From assembly GCA_905147135.1 (NCBI GenBank), contig LR990050.1, positions 18,164,001-18,228,000 on the forward strand: a stretch of DNA of 64,000 bases. The letters run 5' to 3'. Positions within the stretch are counted from its first letter, which is position 1; every line of letters starts with the position of its first letter. A program made the position numbers and the translations under genes. This DNA is from Blastobasis lacticolella. Lineage: Eukaryota; Arthropoda; Insecta; Lepidoptera; Blastobasidae. Shown piece by piece: positions 42,220-52,010 of the stretch. The notes beneath the pieces were generated by a model, which had not been told where the DNA came from, made no database searches, and saw nothing but the letters and a program-made list of their open reading frames with translations.

Positions 42220-42980
42220 CGTGCCTGGTAGATAAATTGTAATATTGCTATCTACTGGTATATCTAAATATGGCGATCACATATAGACATGTCACTTTCA
42301 AAATCAAACTTCATTTCCTGATTACTAAATAATACCTACACTTATCCGTGACATAATCAGAACAACACAAGTAGCCGAATGCAGTTTTATTTTTATTTTA
42401 CCAGCGGCCTCAAACTGGCACTAATTCCGAGGTCAGAACAACTGACATTTTGGTTCAATACGGGCTAGGGTTCCTAAAACGTCAAAAATTTACATAAAAC
42501 TTCGTGCATCACAATACCTACCTGCTTAATATTCAAGTTCTAATTTGGTAACAAATGTTATTGGGTAATTGTTATCAACAAGAGTTTCCCTCGACGTTGT
42601 CAGCGACATTTTTTATTATATCTTCAAAAACTCTCGTCACTTGACCATACGAGTATTTCATTCCAGTTTAGCAAAATTTAAGAATAATGTGTTTGCTTGG
42701 TATTCTTCTATTGATAACTAGAATATGTTTGAGTTTGAACTTCTCTAGATCAAACACCACTGTAATATTGATTTTTGTGCTAATTAACCAATACTACTAA
42801 CACTATTTTAGAAATAATTATGCCATGCTGTGCACATAATGTTAAAAAATTATAGTCTAGTACTTACACTTAAGAAATTATGCACAATATTTTTAATGGC
42901 TGTAATTTGTTGTATGTGCCTAATAAATAAAATAAAATATATATTTTTACTGATATCATTTTGATAGTCGTCAATTGTGA
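42220..42980. other. Intronic, nothing recognised
   Basis: AT-rich. Ends with an AATAAATAAAATAAAATAT run at 42921-42940 that may be a retrotransposon tail. Confidence 0.35.
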
Positions 42981-42984
42981 ACAT

Positions 42985-43225
42985 TCTAGTCACATCAGCT
43001 GCAGGATATCAACTATTGGAAACAGACAACCTTCACAAGGTCGTCCGTCGATCTCGTGTGGCCGTCCTACGCTGTGATGACGCAGTCGCATGTGACTCGA
43101 GATCGCGCTGCGAGAGCGTTTGTTTCTTTCAATACTAAGATGAAAGAGCAGTATCATGTCGCGCCCTTTCTCGCTAATTGCGCGGAAGAACACAGTTGTG
43201 CTTGCCGTGCAGGTCATCTGTTTTG
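42985..43225. other. GC-rich island in the intron
   Basis: More GC-rich than its flanks, with open frames on both strands (75 residues minus at 42990-43217, 66 plus at 43056-43256). No splice-site pair, domain or signal is convincing. It may be a transposon fragment; an internal or antisense exon is the alternative. Confidence 0.3.
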
Positions 43226-43300
43226 CGAACTACTTAATGTAGTTTTTATATTGTAATGTTGGACTTGATTTCTCTTCTATTAATTATAGTCATCATCTTC

Positions 43301-43584
43301 AGATCCGACTCGTAAGCAAGGGGCACCGGGTTCAAATCCCAGTGCCGCCATGTACCAATAACTCTTTTCTGAGATATCTGTATAGTGACTGATGCTTTTA
43401 CGGTGAGGGAAAATATGATGATGACACCTGCACATTCAGGTAACCATGATCCAATATGGTCAGGTTCCCCTGTTAACAGGATCACAAAGGTCATATGGCA
43501 GTCGCTCCACTGTAATTACCTGATCCTGTAACATAGTTAAGGCGGACCCCGGGACCTTGCGCAGGCACAACTGGGACATCAGCG
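43301..43584 (+). mobile_element. SINE-A, nearly complete, intronic
   Basis: The head shows GATCCGACTCGTAAGCAAGG and a B-box-like GGTTCAAATCC. The body has ACGGTGAGGGAAAATATGAT, CCTGCACATTCAGG and CAGTCGCTCCACTGTAATTA. The A-box half of the head is missing. Confidence 0.75.
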
Positions 43585-43917
43585 AAAATATGACTAGTAA
43601 TTATCATCAGCTATCAATCCTGCCTCCTGCTAGGCAAGCTTTCTTACTCTTTTTCTTCCACTTCTCCCAGGCCTCGGCATCCTCACGTGTTGAGCCCTCG
43701 GCTCTCCTATCCGACTCAGCGATGTCAATTCATCACTGTGTGAGCCTCGATGGCCTCCAAAAGCCACCTCTCACCTCCTAAAGATACCTCTCCACTGCCA
43801 AACCCATGGTTAACTAAATCCCCACCCTATGGAGCACTAGAGAGCTTACTCGCGGGCGGGAACACAATACTATTTAAAATCCATTGTTTGTCTGCAGTAT
43901 TCTGTAAAGTGGAGGTA

Positions 43918-44035
43918 GAGGTGGGCAACGGTAGCGCCCCTGGTGTTGTTGATGTCCATAGACGGCGGTGACCACTTTCCATCAGGTGACCTGCTTGCCT
44001 GTTTGTCTGCCGTATTACATTAAAATTAACTTCGC
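43918..44035 (+). repeat. CR1-like LINE 3' end, intronic
   Basis: GTGGGCAACGGTAGCGCCCC, GGTGTTGTTGATGTCCATAG, ACGGCGGTGACCACTTTCCA and TGCTTGCCTGTTTGTCTGCC. Matches the tail of the copy at 60023-60110. The 74-residue ORF upstream (43557-43781) has no domain. Confidence 0.75.
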
Positions 44036-44065
44036 CAGCCGTACGGCTCCGATTCGCTGTGCCCT

Positions 44066-44290
44066 ACCTCTCAAACTATAACTATATTGAAGTTCTGAAA
44101 AGGTTATGAAGTGCACACAGGTTAATTAGTCTCCCAAACTCTAACTATCTTGAAGTTTTGAAAAGATTATGAAGTGTATTTAAATGCACCAAGGTGAATT
44201 ACTCTCCGAAACTATAACTATCTTGACGTTGTGAAAAGGTTATGAAGTGCACCTAAATTCACCCCGGTAAATTAGTTTATTAAAGTTTAC
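44066..44290. repeat. Three-unit minisatellite, about 62-73 bp per unit
   Basis: Units start near 44069, 44131 and 44204 with CTCNNAAACTATAACTAT, then TTGAAGTT and GAAAAGGTTATGAAGTGCA, then a GTGAATTA or GTTAATTA end. Units 2 and 3 have an added TTAAATGCACC-like stretch. Confidence 0.75.
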
Positions 44291-44399
44291 TTTAAGAGAG
44301 GTTTATGCACCTAAGTGAATAAACTCAGGTGAATTAAGTAAAGTCTAGGGAAATTAGGTCACTCGTTTAGGTATCTGGGTTCACCACTTGGCTAGGTTC

Positions 44400-44940
44400 G
44401 GTCGCGCTCATTAGTGCGTTACCTTGAAATTCATATTCCTGTGCAGCTGTTCAAAGGTTTTGTAGTATGTAGTATAACTGTTCCAAAGGAAATAAAGTAG
44501 AAAACGTTTTAAAATTTATATAAAATCTAAATCCAAATAATCCAAAAACAGTTTGTCAGCTATCCTTTTAAAAATCACCATGTTTTTTGACTTAAAAAAT
44601 TACAATTAGGTATGTGCAAATATTTTTTTAATTTATTTTAGCTGTATATTAATACTTTCTAAATTAAAAATATTTTTTTTGAGGATGTAATATTAAAAAA
44701 AATTGTTTTAATTTATTAGGCGAAGTAGGTAGTGCTATATAAAGCATTTTTTGTTTGTTAAACAGAACCTGCACTTTAAGAATTAGTTATTGGAGACTAA
44801 GGCACAGCTAATAGGTCCTTCCATTTGCTTAACACTGCACCTAATGTATATTATGTACCTGTATGGGGCTGTAGCTACAAAAGATTTATTTCTAAAAGTG
44901 GTCATGCATTTATAAACGTGACTGTACCTCGGCATCTATA
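44400..44940. repeat. Dispersed repeat family F, copy 3
   Basis: GGTCGCGCTCATTAGTGCG, GGTTTTGTAGTATGTAGTA, GAAATAAAGTAGAAAACG, TTTAAGAATTAGTTATTGG, GCACAGCTAATAGGTCCTTC and CTACAAAAGATTTATTTC are in the same order as at 26305-26800. A middle part is expanded by AT-rich indels. Confidence 0.7.
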
Positions 44941-44944
44941 ACTC

Positions 44945-45405
44945 GCATGACTTAGAAACTGCACTTAGCCTGTGTGGCTTGTACTTAAGTGGTCAGTAGG
45001 TACAATAATTAAGTAATTACGAACATTATCACAAGCTTGCTCGCGGAACTGTTTACCTTGGAGTGTAGACACATAAAGCGTGCACTTTCCAATTGCAACG
45101 AACTGGTCCAATCTGGCTTTTAAAAATATTGATAGCGGGCGTGACGTGATATGGTTCTACTAATATGGTTTGAGTAAATGACTACACTATAAGGCGTTGT
45201 CCTAATTGGCAACGGTCGTATAATGGTCGTGATCGTGCAAACGTTGCAAATTCTGTATATTAATTAATTTAGTCTGTTGTGTTTTATGAGCTGATCCGAT
45301 TTTATGCATTATTTTATGTATGTATATGTCACAATTTATGCAACATGTATTGTATTGTATAAAAAACTTGTATATACCAGCGTATGAATCAATAATTGTA
45401 TGTTA
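44945..45405. other. Intronic, nothing recognised
   Basis: No ORF, repeat or RNA gene recognised. Confidence 0.35.
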
Positions 45406-45408
45406 TTT

Positions 45409-45545
45409 TGTGTTCTATGTATAATAAGTATGTATTTAAAAAAAAAAAAAAAGTATATATGTAGTATACCAGTTAGCTAGGATCCATAGCACAAGCTTTG
45501 CTTAGTTTGGGGCTTGATGGCGCTGTGTGAATTTGTCCACGATTA
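45409..45545 (+). mobile_element. SINE-B body, intronic
   Basis: TGTGTTCTATGTATAATAAG, a 15-nt A run, CATAGCACAAGCTTTGCTTA and TGATGGCGCTGTGTGAATTT ending in GTCCACGATT. The head is missing. Confidence 0.75.
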
Positions 45546-45589
45546 TGTATTTATTTATTATTATTTTTTATTTTTTTTATATCTCACAA

Positions 45590-45668
45590 TTTCCATGGAT
45601 TATAGTCAAGGCGGACCCTGGGCTCTGTGCGCTAGAGCACAACCGGGACATTAACGCCAAGATGATTA
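45590..45668 (+). repeat. SINE-A body end, intronic
   Basis: GTCAAGGCGGACCCTGGGCT and CACAACCGGGACATTAACGC. Confidence 0.7.
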
Positions 45669-45855
45669 TTTTATTTATTATCTCGCAATTTCCACCAATC
45701 TCCACGGCGAGCACAAGCGTACCCGCTACATTCTTGCTAGCCGAGCACATCCAACACTTCAAATAGAAGCTCCGTGGGCTACTGTCGTAAAAAATGCACA
45801 TCGTCGACTAGTTCGTCGTCTCTGTCGCACGCACGAGTAAATCATCGACGTCGAC

Positions 45856-46086
45856 GACGAGGACTTTGGGCCTCTCAAACGAAAATTGAGGTATTGCCAT
45901 AATCTCCACGCTTGGCAGACGGATTGGAGATCGCAGTGCTAAAAATATGACGATGGAAAAATCTGCTTCCCATTTTCCAGTCCACGGAGACTCTAGATCT
46001 TTTGCCTCGAAAACATTAGTCGCCTTGTACGACACCCACGAGTGTAAGGGGTTGGTGCTATTCTACTCTGCCGGACACCACACGGC
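45856..46086 (-). mobile_element. Repeat family D, intronic
   Basis: ACGAGGACTTTGGGCCTCTC, ATAATCTCCACGCTTGGCAG, GCCTCGAAAACATTAGTCGC and CTACTCTGCCGGACACCACA. ORFs on both strands here arise from the repeat. Confidence 0.7.
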
Positions 46087-46127
46087 CAAGTACGACGCGA
46101 GTAAATACGAAGTCAAAACTGCCCCAT

Positions 46128-46290
46128 GTGCACTATTTACCGTCGACACCTGTATCTAGTTGTTGCGTAAGTAAAGTAAACATTCTTGACCGTGCGCGCG
46201 ACGGGTGCGCCGAAGCAAGGTCACACCGACTGCGCTCGAGTGCACTGCGACCTCTCACTGCGATAGTGCTTGAAGCCGGTAAGCACCAAA
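46128..46290 (+). other. GC-rich island ending in a splice-donor-like GCCG|GTAAGC
   Basis: The stretch is distinctly GC-rich (GTGCGCGCGACGGGTGCGCC) and ends GTGCTTGAAGCCG|GTAAGC at about 46281. Read in the open frame it gives TAIVLEA before a phase-1 donor, similar to NVLEP at the end of exon 1. It has no in-frame ATG. It may be an alternative first exon, a decayed exon duplicate or simply unique DNA. Confidence 0.25.
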
Positions 46291-46319
46291 TAAACTTAAT
46301 AGACTTAAAAATGTAATTA

Positions 46320-46560
46320 TCAAATGCCACGAACTACGATACTGATGTACATAACTACGTACTTCTTACTGTGTCTCATCTAAGTCTGACGTTTGCAATC
46401 TTCATTATATTTCATTCAAATCACCATACAGCGATCCGCCTCAGCTTCGCAGCTGGTTACTACCCATCTTAACCTTCCACACCTAAACCTTCCTCATGTT
46501 TATCGCGATCAGACAGACATACTTACATTTTATATATATTTAACTGCTGTAAAACTGTGA
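46320..46560. repeat. Probable dispersed repeat fragment, intronic
   Basis: CCGCCTCAGCTTCGCAGCTG and TTTATCGCGATCAGACAGAC with ACATACTTACATTTTATATA resemble the module at 52290-52440. No gene is seen. Confidence 0.4.
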
Positions 46561-46566
46561 AATGAA

Positions 46567-46749
46567 CTTCATCATCACAGCCCATAACAGTCCACTGCAG
46601 GACTTCGGGCCTCTCCCACGAAAGGGGAGGTCATTGCCATAATCTCCACGCTTGGCAGGCGGGTTGAAGATCGCAGTGCAGTTGATGTAAATCTACCCAG
46701 AAAGATGCTGCTGCCCACCTTTCGGATTTGTCCCTTAGTCGCCTCTTAC
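46567..46749 (-). mobile_element. Repeat family D, subfamily 2, 5'-truncated, intronic
   Basis: ATCATCACAGCCCATAACAG, GGACTTCGGGCCTCTCCCAC and TTAGTCGCCTCTTACTG. Almost identical by eye to the corresponding part of 13489-13737. Confidence 0.75.
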
Positions 46750-46779
46750 TGAACTTACTTAGAAATGAACTTATAAATA

Positions 46780-46998
46780 AATAATTACAGACGCCGCGTG
46801 GGACTTGTTTTCTCCCGCGCGCATTTCGGATCTCTGTAAATATTCAACTATTCTCCTATTATTTTCTCGAGATCAAAAGTACCCTATAACACTCGGAAAT
46901 AAGCTACAAACCTGTTGTTACAGAAATACATTTCCGGCCGGAGATTACCCACAACATCAAACATCAAACTTTTCCCTTTTATAATATTAGTGTAAGTA
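46780..46998 (+). repeat. Repeat family C, ends in ATAATATTAGTG, intronic
   Basis: CTCCCGCGCGCATTTCGG, CCCTATAACACTCGGAAATA and CTTTTATAATATTAGTG. The end motif is shared with the tandem duplicate at 19056-21042 and with 53335-53352. Confidence 0.5.
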
Positions 46999-46999
46999 A

Positions 47000-47430
47000 C
47001 TCCAACCCATAAAAGAATCAAAATAATTTGCCCAACAATGAGGAAGAGCATACGCAAGAAAAAATAACGAATGCAATAATAACTAACTGCGCCGACGTGG
47101 GGAAGGCTCTATTATGTTTTGCTACATCATAATTTGCGAGGAGGAATGAGGATACTGAGGGTTTACCAGCGTCCTCTTCGCGGAAGCGCCTTATTGGTTT
47201 ATAAAACACCAGGTTTTACTGTGAATATCACAGTCCCGCCATCAGTCCCTATGTATATATGTATGTATCTGTGTACGCTTAGGTTTCAACTACGCAATGG
47301 ATTTTAATGCGGTTTTAGACAATAGATAGAGTGATTCAAGAGGTTTATAAGCAAAAAAAGGGTAAGTTGGGGTAAAATCGATGTACGTGGACAAAGTCGC
47401 GTCGGGTCCACTTGTGTATGTATAAAGAAT
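47000..47430 (+). repeat. Partly repetitive interval (CCTATGTATATATG module), intronic
   Basis: 47225-47420 has CCCGCCATCAGTCCCTATG, TACGCTTAGGTTTC, GATTTTAATGCGGTTTTAG and AGATAGAGTGATTCAAGAGG, as in 11665-11885. The rest is unassigned. Confidence 0.45.
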
Positions 47431-48430
47431 TTGAATTTGCGTAGAATTTGTTCACTTTTAACGTTTGTTGATAATTAATTAGAAATTATAACAAAAAGTT
47501 ATGTTATTTCAAACTAGTGCCGTCTGGGAACCGTGAAGAAAGAATTCTATCAATCTCGTTGTCAAATTCTAAATAAATCTGTTCAACGGTAGGTACATTA
47601 GGCGTGAAAACGTAAAAAGACAGACTATTTCATACGGAAATCTCGCCACCGCACAATCAAAAATCATTTCATACAAAACAAAAGTTCTATTTCGACATCG
47701 GTTTAGCAATAAGTTCGCATTTTCATTTACCTAGTTATGCGATAAATAAAACAACAAGTTATTGGTCATCTCCACAGCTGACATTTCTATGAAACAACAA
47801 AATGTATTATTTACAGAAAGTTACAACATTACCACATACCCATTGTAAGCTCTCCGAAGCTAACCTACTTGTTTCAAAAGTCAACTTTAGAAAGTAGATA
47901 AGCTATTTCTTCGAAAGCAAACGTAGATATAGATTCTTTTTTGGCTGAATTTAAAATTAGTTCGTGGTCAATATGGATCGTTTAGGCATAATGTTCTTAC
48001 CTGGCAGGCTGTTTGCCAATCGTTGTTTAAAACACACACCAGGGTCCCAAGTCTGCTAATTTTCGAAGGCTCAATTAGTATAGAATATTTATTTATTTGC
48101 AAAGAATATGGTAGGTATATGGAAGGTGTTACATATAAATGGGTAGTTATCACATATTAAGCCAATATGCAGAGACAATCTCAATGCAAATCTCAACTGG
48201 ATCTTAATAGGAAGTTTGGCATATTTTTGGTAGGTATTCTGCTACTAATTTACAGTAATAAATCCAATAGAATTCCTGCAACATTCCATTGACCTGTCAT
48301 TTAACTATTTGCTTAAAGTTATTTTTTTAATTAAATAACGAATGTCAAGATATAAAATATGCCTTAGATATTATTTTTTGCTTGTAACTCGATTGTGTAC
48401 TAAAACGGCAGTTTCTTGGTAGCTGTTAGA
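47431..48430. other. Intronic, nothing recognised
   Basis: AT-rich, with no clear repeat and no credible ORF. Confidence 0.35.
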
Positions 48431-48533
48431 AGACGACACCAACTATTCAACTGAGTCAATTACGATTCTATTACAAGTCTATGACTCGATAAAAGTTTTT
48501 GTAGAGTACCATTGAAACCAATCGTAATTGAGT

Positions 48534-48958
48534 TTCAATGAGGAGTTTTCCAGTAGGTATTGATAGTTGGTTTCAAAAAGCATCAATAGATGGCGCTCCT
48601 ACAATTTTGGTAATCTTTTTTTAATCTGTATGATGGTGGCATTGATTTCATGTAACCAACTAATACTAAACTTAAAAATAAAATGTTTATTAATATAAAC
48701 ATAACTGTTAAAGGTTGAACGAAATGTAAAAAGAAATATTTATAGAAGTTGGCACTATGTTGCATTATTATTACAACCTCTAAAATGGTTGAAAACTATT
48801 GACAAATACAATATTATCCAATACAACGTATCCAGTGTCTATATCCTGTTTGCTAAGAACCTATTTCAAGCGATTATCAATTACCAAAATTGTCGGGGCG
48901 CCATCTAGTGAGTGGTTAGGAATGCTTTAGATACCTATTAGAAAACTCCTCATTGAAT
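48534..48958. mobile_element. Long-TIR MITE of about 425 bp, intronic
   Basis: TCAATGAGGAGTTTTCCAGT at the left mirrors ATTAGAAAACTCCTCATTGA at the right. Further inside, AGATGGCGCTCC and ACAATTTTGGTAAT mirror ATTACCAAAATTGT and GGGGCGCCATCT, so each arm is about 80 nt with a gap. A 60-residue ORF inside is not conserved coding. I could not fix a target duplication. CAACTGAGTCAATT at 48449 is also inverted near 49238, possibly an outer, older element. Confidence 0.75.
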
Positions 48959-48972
48959 AATAAATAAATAAA

Positions 48973-49221
48973 TATTCGTGGACTAATTTCACACAGCGCC
49001 ATCTAGTCCCAAACTAAGCAAAGCTTGTACTATGGGTGCTAGATAACTGAGATACTACTTACATACTTTTATTTTTTAAATACATACTTAATATACATAG
49101 AACACCCAGACCCGTAACAGAAATTAAAATTAATCTTTTCAATTTCTGCCCGGCCGGGAATCGAACCCGGGACCTCTTGCGTGGCAGACCGGTATGTTGA
49201 CCATTGAACCACTCAGGTCGT
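48973..49221 (-). mobile_element. SINE-B, full length, intronic
   Basis: TTCGTGGACTAATTTCACAC to ACCACTCAGGTCGTC. On the minus strand the head reads CTGAGTGGTTCAATGGTCAA, TGCCACGCAAGAGG and B-box-like GGTTCGATTCC (plus-strand complement at 49157-49167), close to a tRNA-Gly. It is the best-preserved SINE-B copy. Confidence 0.85.
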
Positions 49222-49224
49222 CAA

Positions 49225-49790
49225 ATCAATCAATTGACTCAGTTGAAAAGTCGAATATCAATAGCATGAGATTTAAATAAATTTAGCAGACTTGGGCCCC
49301 GAAAAAGCTGCTCCAAATTATCCGGTCACCTTGTACGACTCCCGCTGTAAGGGCTTTGTGAACCCTCCACTCCCATTAGAAACGTGCCCCTGCTGTCATT
49401 AAATTTTAAGTCACTAGAGTAATTTACACTTTGAATTCATCATTTGAGCTCAATAAGTTGATCTCTAAGCAATTTACCAAATATTTTGTTTTATTGCTTT
49501 CAAATAAGTAATCTATACGCAAGCCGATAAAAAAATCTTGTCAGGAAATTAGATCGTTTACCGACTAAATATTTTGATTTATGCCTATAATTTATTTTCA
49601 AAGGGAAGTTATTGACGTTATTAATATTAGGTGTTCTTTATTGACTATAAAAGATTTTGTTTCCAGGCTCAGGGCGTTATATTGCGAAAATTATTCGAAA
49701 ATATGCAGGGTTCCAAAAATATTTTGTAGGCGTTTTAATTGTACAGTCATCTGTAGAGTGAACTGACGCTGTGCCAATTAAAAAATACCA
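49225..49790. other. Intronic, nothing recognised
   Basis: Two short ORFs (61 plus, 65 minus) show no domain. Confidence 0.3.
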
Positions 49791-49799
49791 ATCCACACA

Positions 49800-50005
49800 T
49801 CCACTCAACTTTGTTATTTTTATACCACAAAGTTGGCAAACAAACTTGCTTCCTGCCTGATGGTGAGCAGTCACCGCAGCCTATGAACGTTTGCAAGACC
49901 AGAGGCATCACCCACGCGTTGCCGAACCCGGAAAAACTCTCCAGGGAAACTCTCTAGGTAGTTCATTCCACAACCTTAGTGTGCGAGTGAGTGTAACCTT
50001 AGCAA
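49800..50005 (-). repeat. CR1-like LINE 3' end, antisense to its named relatives, just before exon 2
   Basis: TGCCTGATGGTGAGCAGTCA, CCGCAGCCTATGAACG, ACCAGAGGCATCACCCACG and GTAGTTCATTCCACAACCTT read as the 3' part of a CR1-like element. It stops about 55 bp before the exon 2 acceptor. Confidence 0.5.
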
Positions 50006-50059
50006 GTGTTAATTTATATGTATAAATGAAAAAGTAAAGGGAGTAATTTCTTGTTACAG

Positions 50060-50196
50060 ACTTACAAGCCGTGTCGTCGACAGTGCTGCCACTGCCTTAC
50101 TACTCGATTTACGGTTATGAGAAGAAACTGCTAAATGGAAAGGACAAGAAACGCCCGCCGGGAAACATCGAATTAATCACGAAAACACCTGATTAG
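50060..50196 (+). CDS. Exon 2 of the putative small secreted peptide precursor
   Basis: Follows TTTCTTGTTACAG (acceptor at 50058-50059) and completes the phase-1 codon G|AC (Asp33). It encodes DLQAVSSTVLPLPYYSIYGY, then E-KK-LLNGKD-KKR and PPGNIELITKTPD, ending TAG at 50194-50196. KK is at residues 54-55 and KKR at 62-64, so prohormone-type processing would give a peptide of about 29 residues (25-53, ending YSIYGYE), a short linker, and a 13-residue C-terminal peptide. There is no C-terminal Gly for amidation and no cysteine. The exon is much richer in G and C at third positions than its flanks. No family recognised. Confidence 0.65.
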
Positions 50197-50225
50197 AAAC
50201 TATTTATAATTATTGTTATAATAGT

Positions 50226-50231
50226 AATAAA
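50226..50231 (+). terminator. Polyadenylation signal AATAAA of the peptide gene
   Basis: A canonical AATAAA lies 30 bp after the stop codon, in AT-rich DNA, which suits a short 3' UTR. Confidence 0.5.
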
Positions 50232-50239
50232 GTGCAATT

Positions 50240-50845
50240 TTATTTACCTAATAGTAAGTATTTTCGTCGAAATTAAACGATTATTGATAAAAAAACAATA
50301 AACAACAAAAATTTTTTTCATGTCCAATAGAGACAGAATCTAGTGCATCTCTTCGTAACCGAGTTTCTCATTAAATAACATATTTAGAACTTTGCATTTA
50401 AGTACTTGAAACACTATTTTTTTTTTTAGTTTTAATAATTGTCCATTTTATATTAAAAGGCTTCGACTAAAATTATTTTTCAAAGGAAAATTGATAACGT
50501 GGACAAGGCCACTTCTTAAGAAACAAAAGTCCTATCTTACATGAGTACTGCTTCCGGATTTGGTAGAGAAACTTGGAGAGGATAATTATTGTCCTTCAAT
50601 AAAATTGGTTGACGCTAAGCTGATTCTCGAGCATCGGCGTAGGGTTGTTCATCAATAAATATATTTAAAGATATGACGATTCTCAGCCAGTACGTGTAAT
50701 TCCAAGTACTCATGTATTCAGTAAGTATAAAACTTGAGGCGACGAATAAGTTAATTTAAAATATCAAGAAAAAGCATAGCACTAACACTAACCTTCAGTG
50801 TCATTCTTAACTATATGGCACCCATTTTGTGACTCCTAAATGATC
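50240..50845. other. Interval without a recognised gene
   Basis: AT-rich 3' flank of the peptide gene. No ORF or repeat recognised. Confidence 0.35.
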
Positions 50846-50848
50846 AAA

Positions 50849-51100
50849 TACCAATGACTCTTTTTCTGAGTTATATACTATTATATGTACTAATGGAAAA
50901 CATATGAATCCTGCATATTCAGGCGACTAAATGTATAACCATGACCCTGGTCAGGTTCCCTTGCTAGAATGGTCACGGAGGTCAGATGGCAGTGGCTCCA
51001 CTGTAATTACCTGATCTGCCAAATCTTGTATCGTGATTAATGCGGACAACAGGCCCTCGTGCGCGAGAGCAGAACCGGGACATTAACGCAAGCTGATGAT
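50849..51100 (+). mobile_element. SINE-A, head truncated
   Basis: TACCAATGACTCTTTTTCTG, GCATATTCAGGCGACTAAAT, GGTCACGGAGGTCAGATGGC and GAACCGGGACATTAACGC, then a TGATGAT tail. Confidence 0.75.
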
Positions 51101-51123
51101 ATATTTTTGTGACTCTTAAATGC

Positions 51124-51384
51124 TTCATCATCATCACTCCCATATCAGTCCACTACATGACTTAGGGCGTCTCCCACGAAAGGAGAAGTAATTGCCATGA
51201 TCTCCATGCTTGGCCTGCGGGTTGGTGATCGCAGTGTTATAAATACAGCAATGGAAAACACTGCTGCCCATTTCCCAGTCTATGGAGACTCTAGATCTTT
51301 TGCTTCGAAAACATTTGTCGCCTTGTACGCCACCCACGAGTGTAAGGAGTTGGTGCTATTCTACTCTACCGGACACCACACATC
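51124..51384 (-). mobile_element. Repeat family D, nearly complete
   Basis: CATCATCATCACTCCCATAT, GGGCGTCTCCCACGAAAGG, GCTTCGAAAACATTTGTCGC and CTACCGGACACCACA. Open frames on both strands follow the repeat. Confidence 0.7.
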
Positions 51385-51785
51385 AAAAATCAAATGCTTA
51401 GGAATATCTTAAGGCCCAACTTAAGCGTCGCCGAAATTGAGTGCAAGCGGGCATAATATCATTTAACAAACACTACCACGAACCACGACCTACACTCCAG
51501 ACAAGCGTAACAACGTCACCATCCAATTTACTTTGGACCGATGAAACAATGGAATTATAACGAGAACAAAGGGTACCGCCGAGACAAAGATCTCGAAATC
51601 TCAGTAAGTATTTCATACAAGTCTCGGGAGAAATCGCGATAGTCACAGAAGAAAAGACCAGTAGGAAAAGGAGTCTAACAGCGAATTATGTTGTTTAGTT
51701 CGTTTTATCTGTGGCCTAGAGGAAATTGGTGCGCTTCGGAGATTAAACGTTCAAGATTGGCTTTCATTTTTAACGTCGAAAACGG
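51385..51785. other. Unique interval, nothing recognised
   Basis: Balanced composition, no domain, no repeat recognised. Confidence 0.3.
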
Positions 51786-51787
51786 AG

Positions 51788-52008
51788 GGTTGTTGTAATA
51801 CCCCTTACTTAAACTTATAAATTTGAAGTGTGTCTGTGGATCTGTCTTTCTAGGTATCTGTCTGTGGCCTCGTAGCTCCCGAACAATGGCCCGACTTCGA
51901 TGAGGCACTGTCTGTGTCTGGCTCCGGAACGAATGGAAAACCACTTTAATCGAGATAGGTTTTCAATTTATTAAAATCAGTGTAGTAGTTTGGGAAATAT
52001 AAAAAAAA
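51788..52008 (+). repeat. Repeat family E
   Basis: GTTGTTGTAATACCCCTTAC, GTGGCCTCGTAGCTCCCGAA and AAAACCACTTTAATCGAGAT. The 79-residue minus ORF is a shadow. Confidence 0.55.
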
Positions 52009-52010
52009 GA

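Larger units (their letters stand above)
40989..50059 (+). other. Proposed 9.07-kb intron of the peptide gene
   Basis: It starts with GTAAGT and ends with TTTCTTGTTACAG, both near consensus. It holds at least fourteen repeat or transposon fragments, listed separately, plus a GC-rich island at 46128-46290 and another at 43000-43220. An extra exon inside cannot be excluded, but none is needed for an open frame. The length depends on the exon pairing being right. Confidence 0.5.

Noticed and set aside
49110..49221. Genuine tRNA-Gly gene
   Set aside because: The promoter boxes are tRNA-like, but the acceptor arms do not pair properly and the sequence continues into the SINE-B body shared by other copies.
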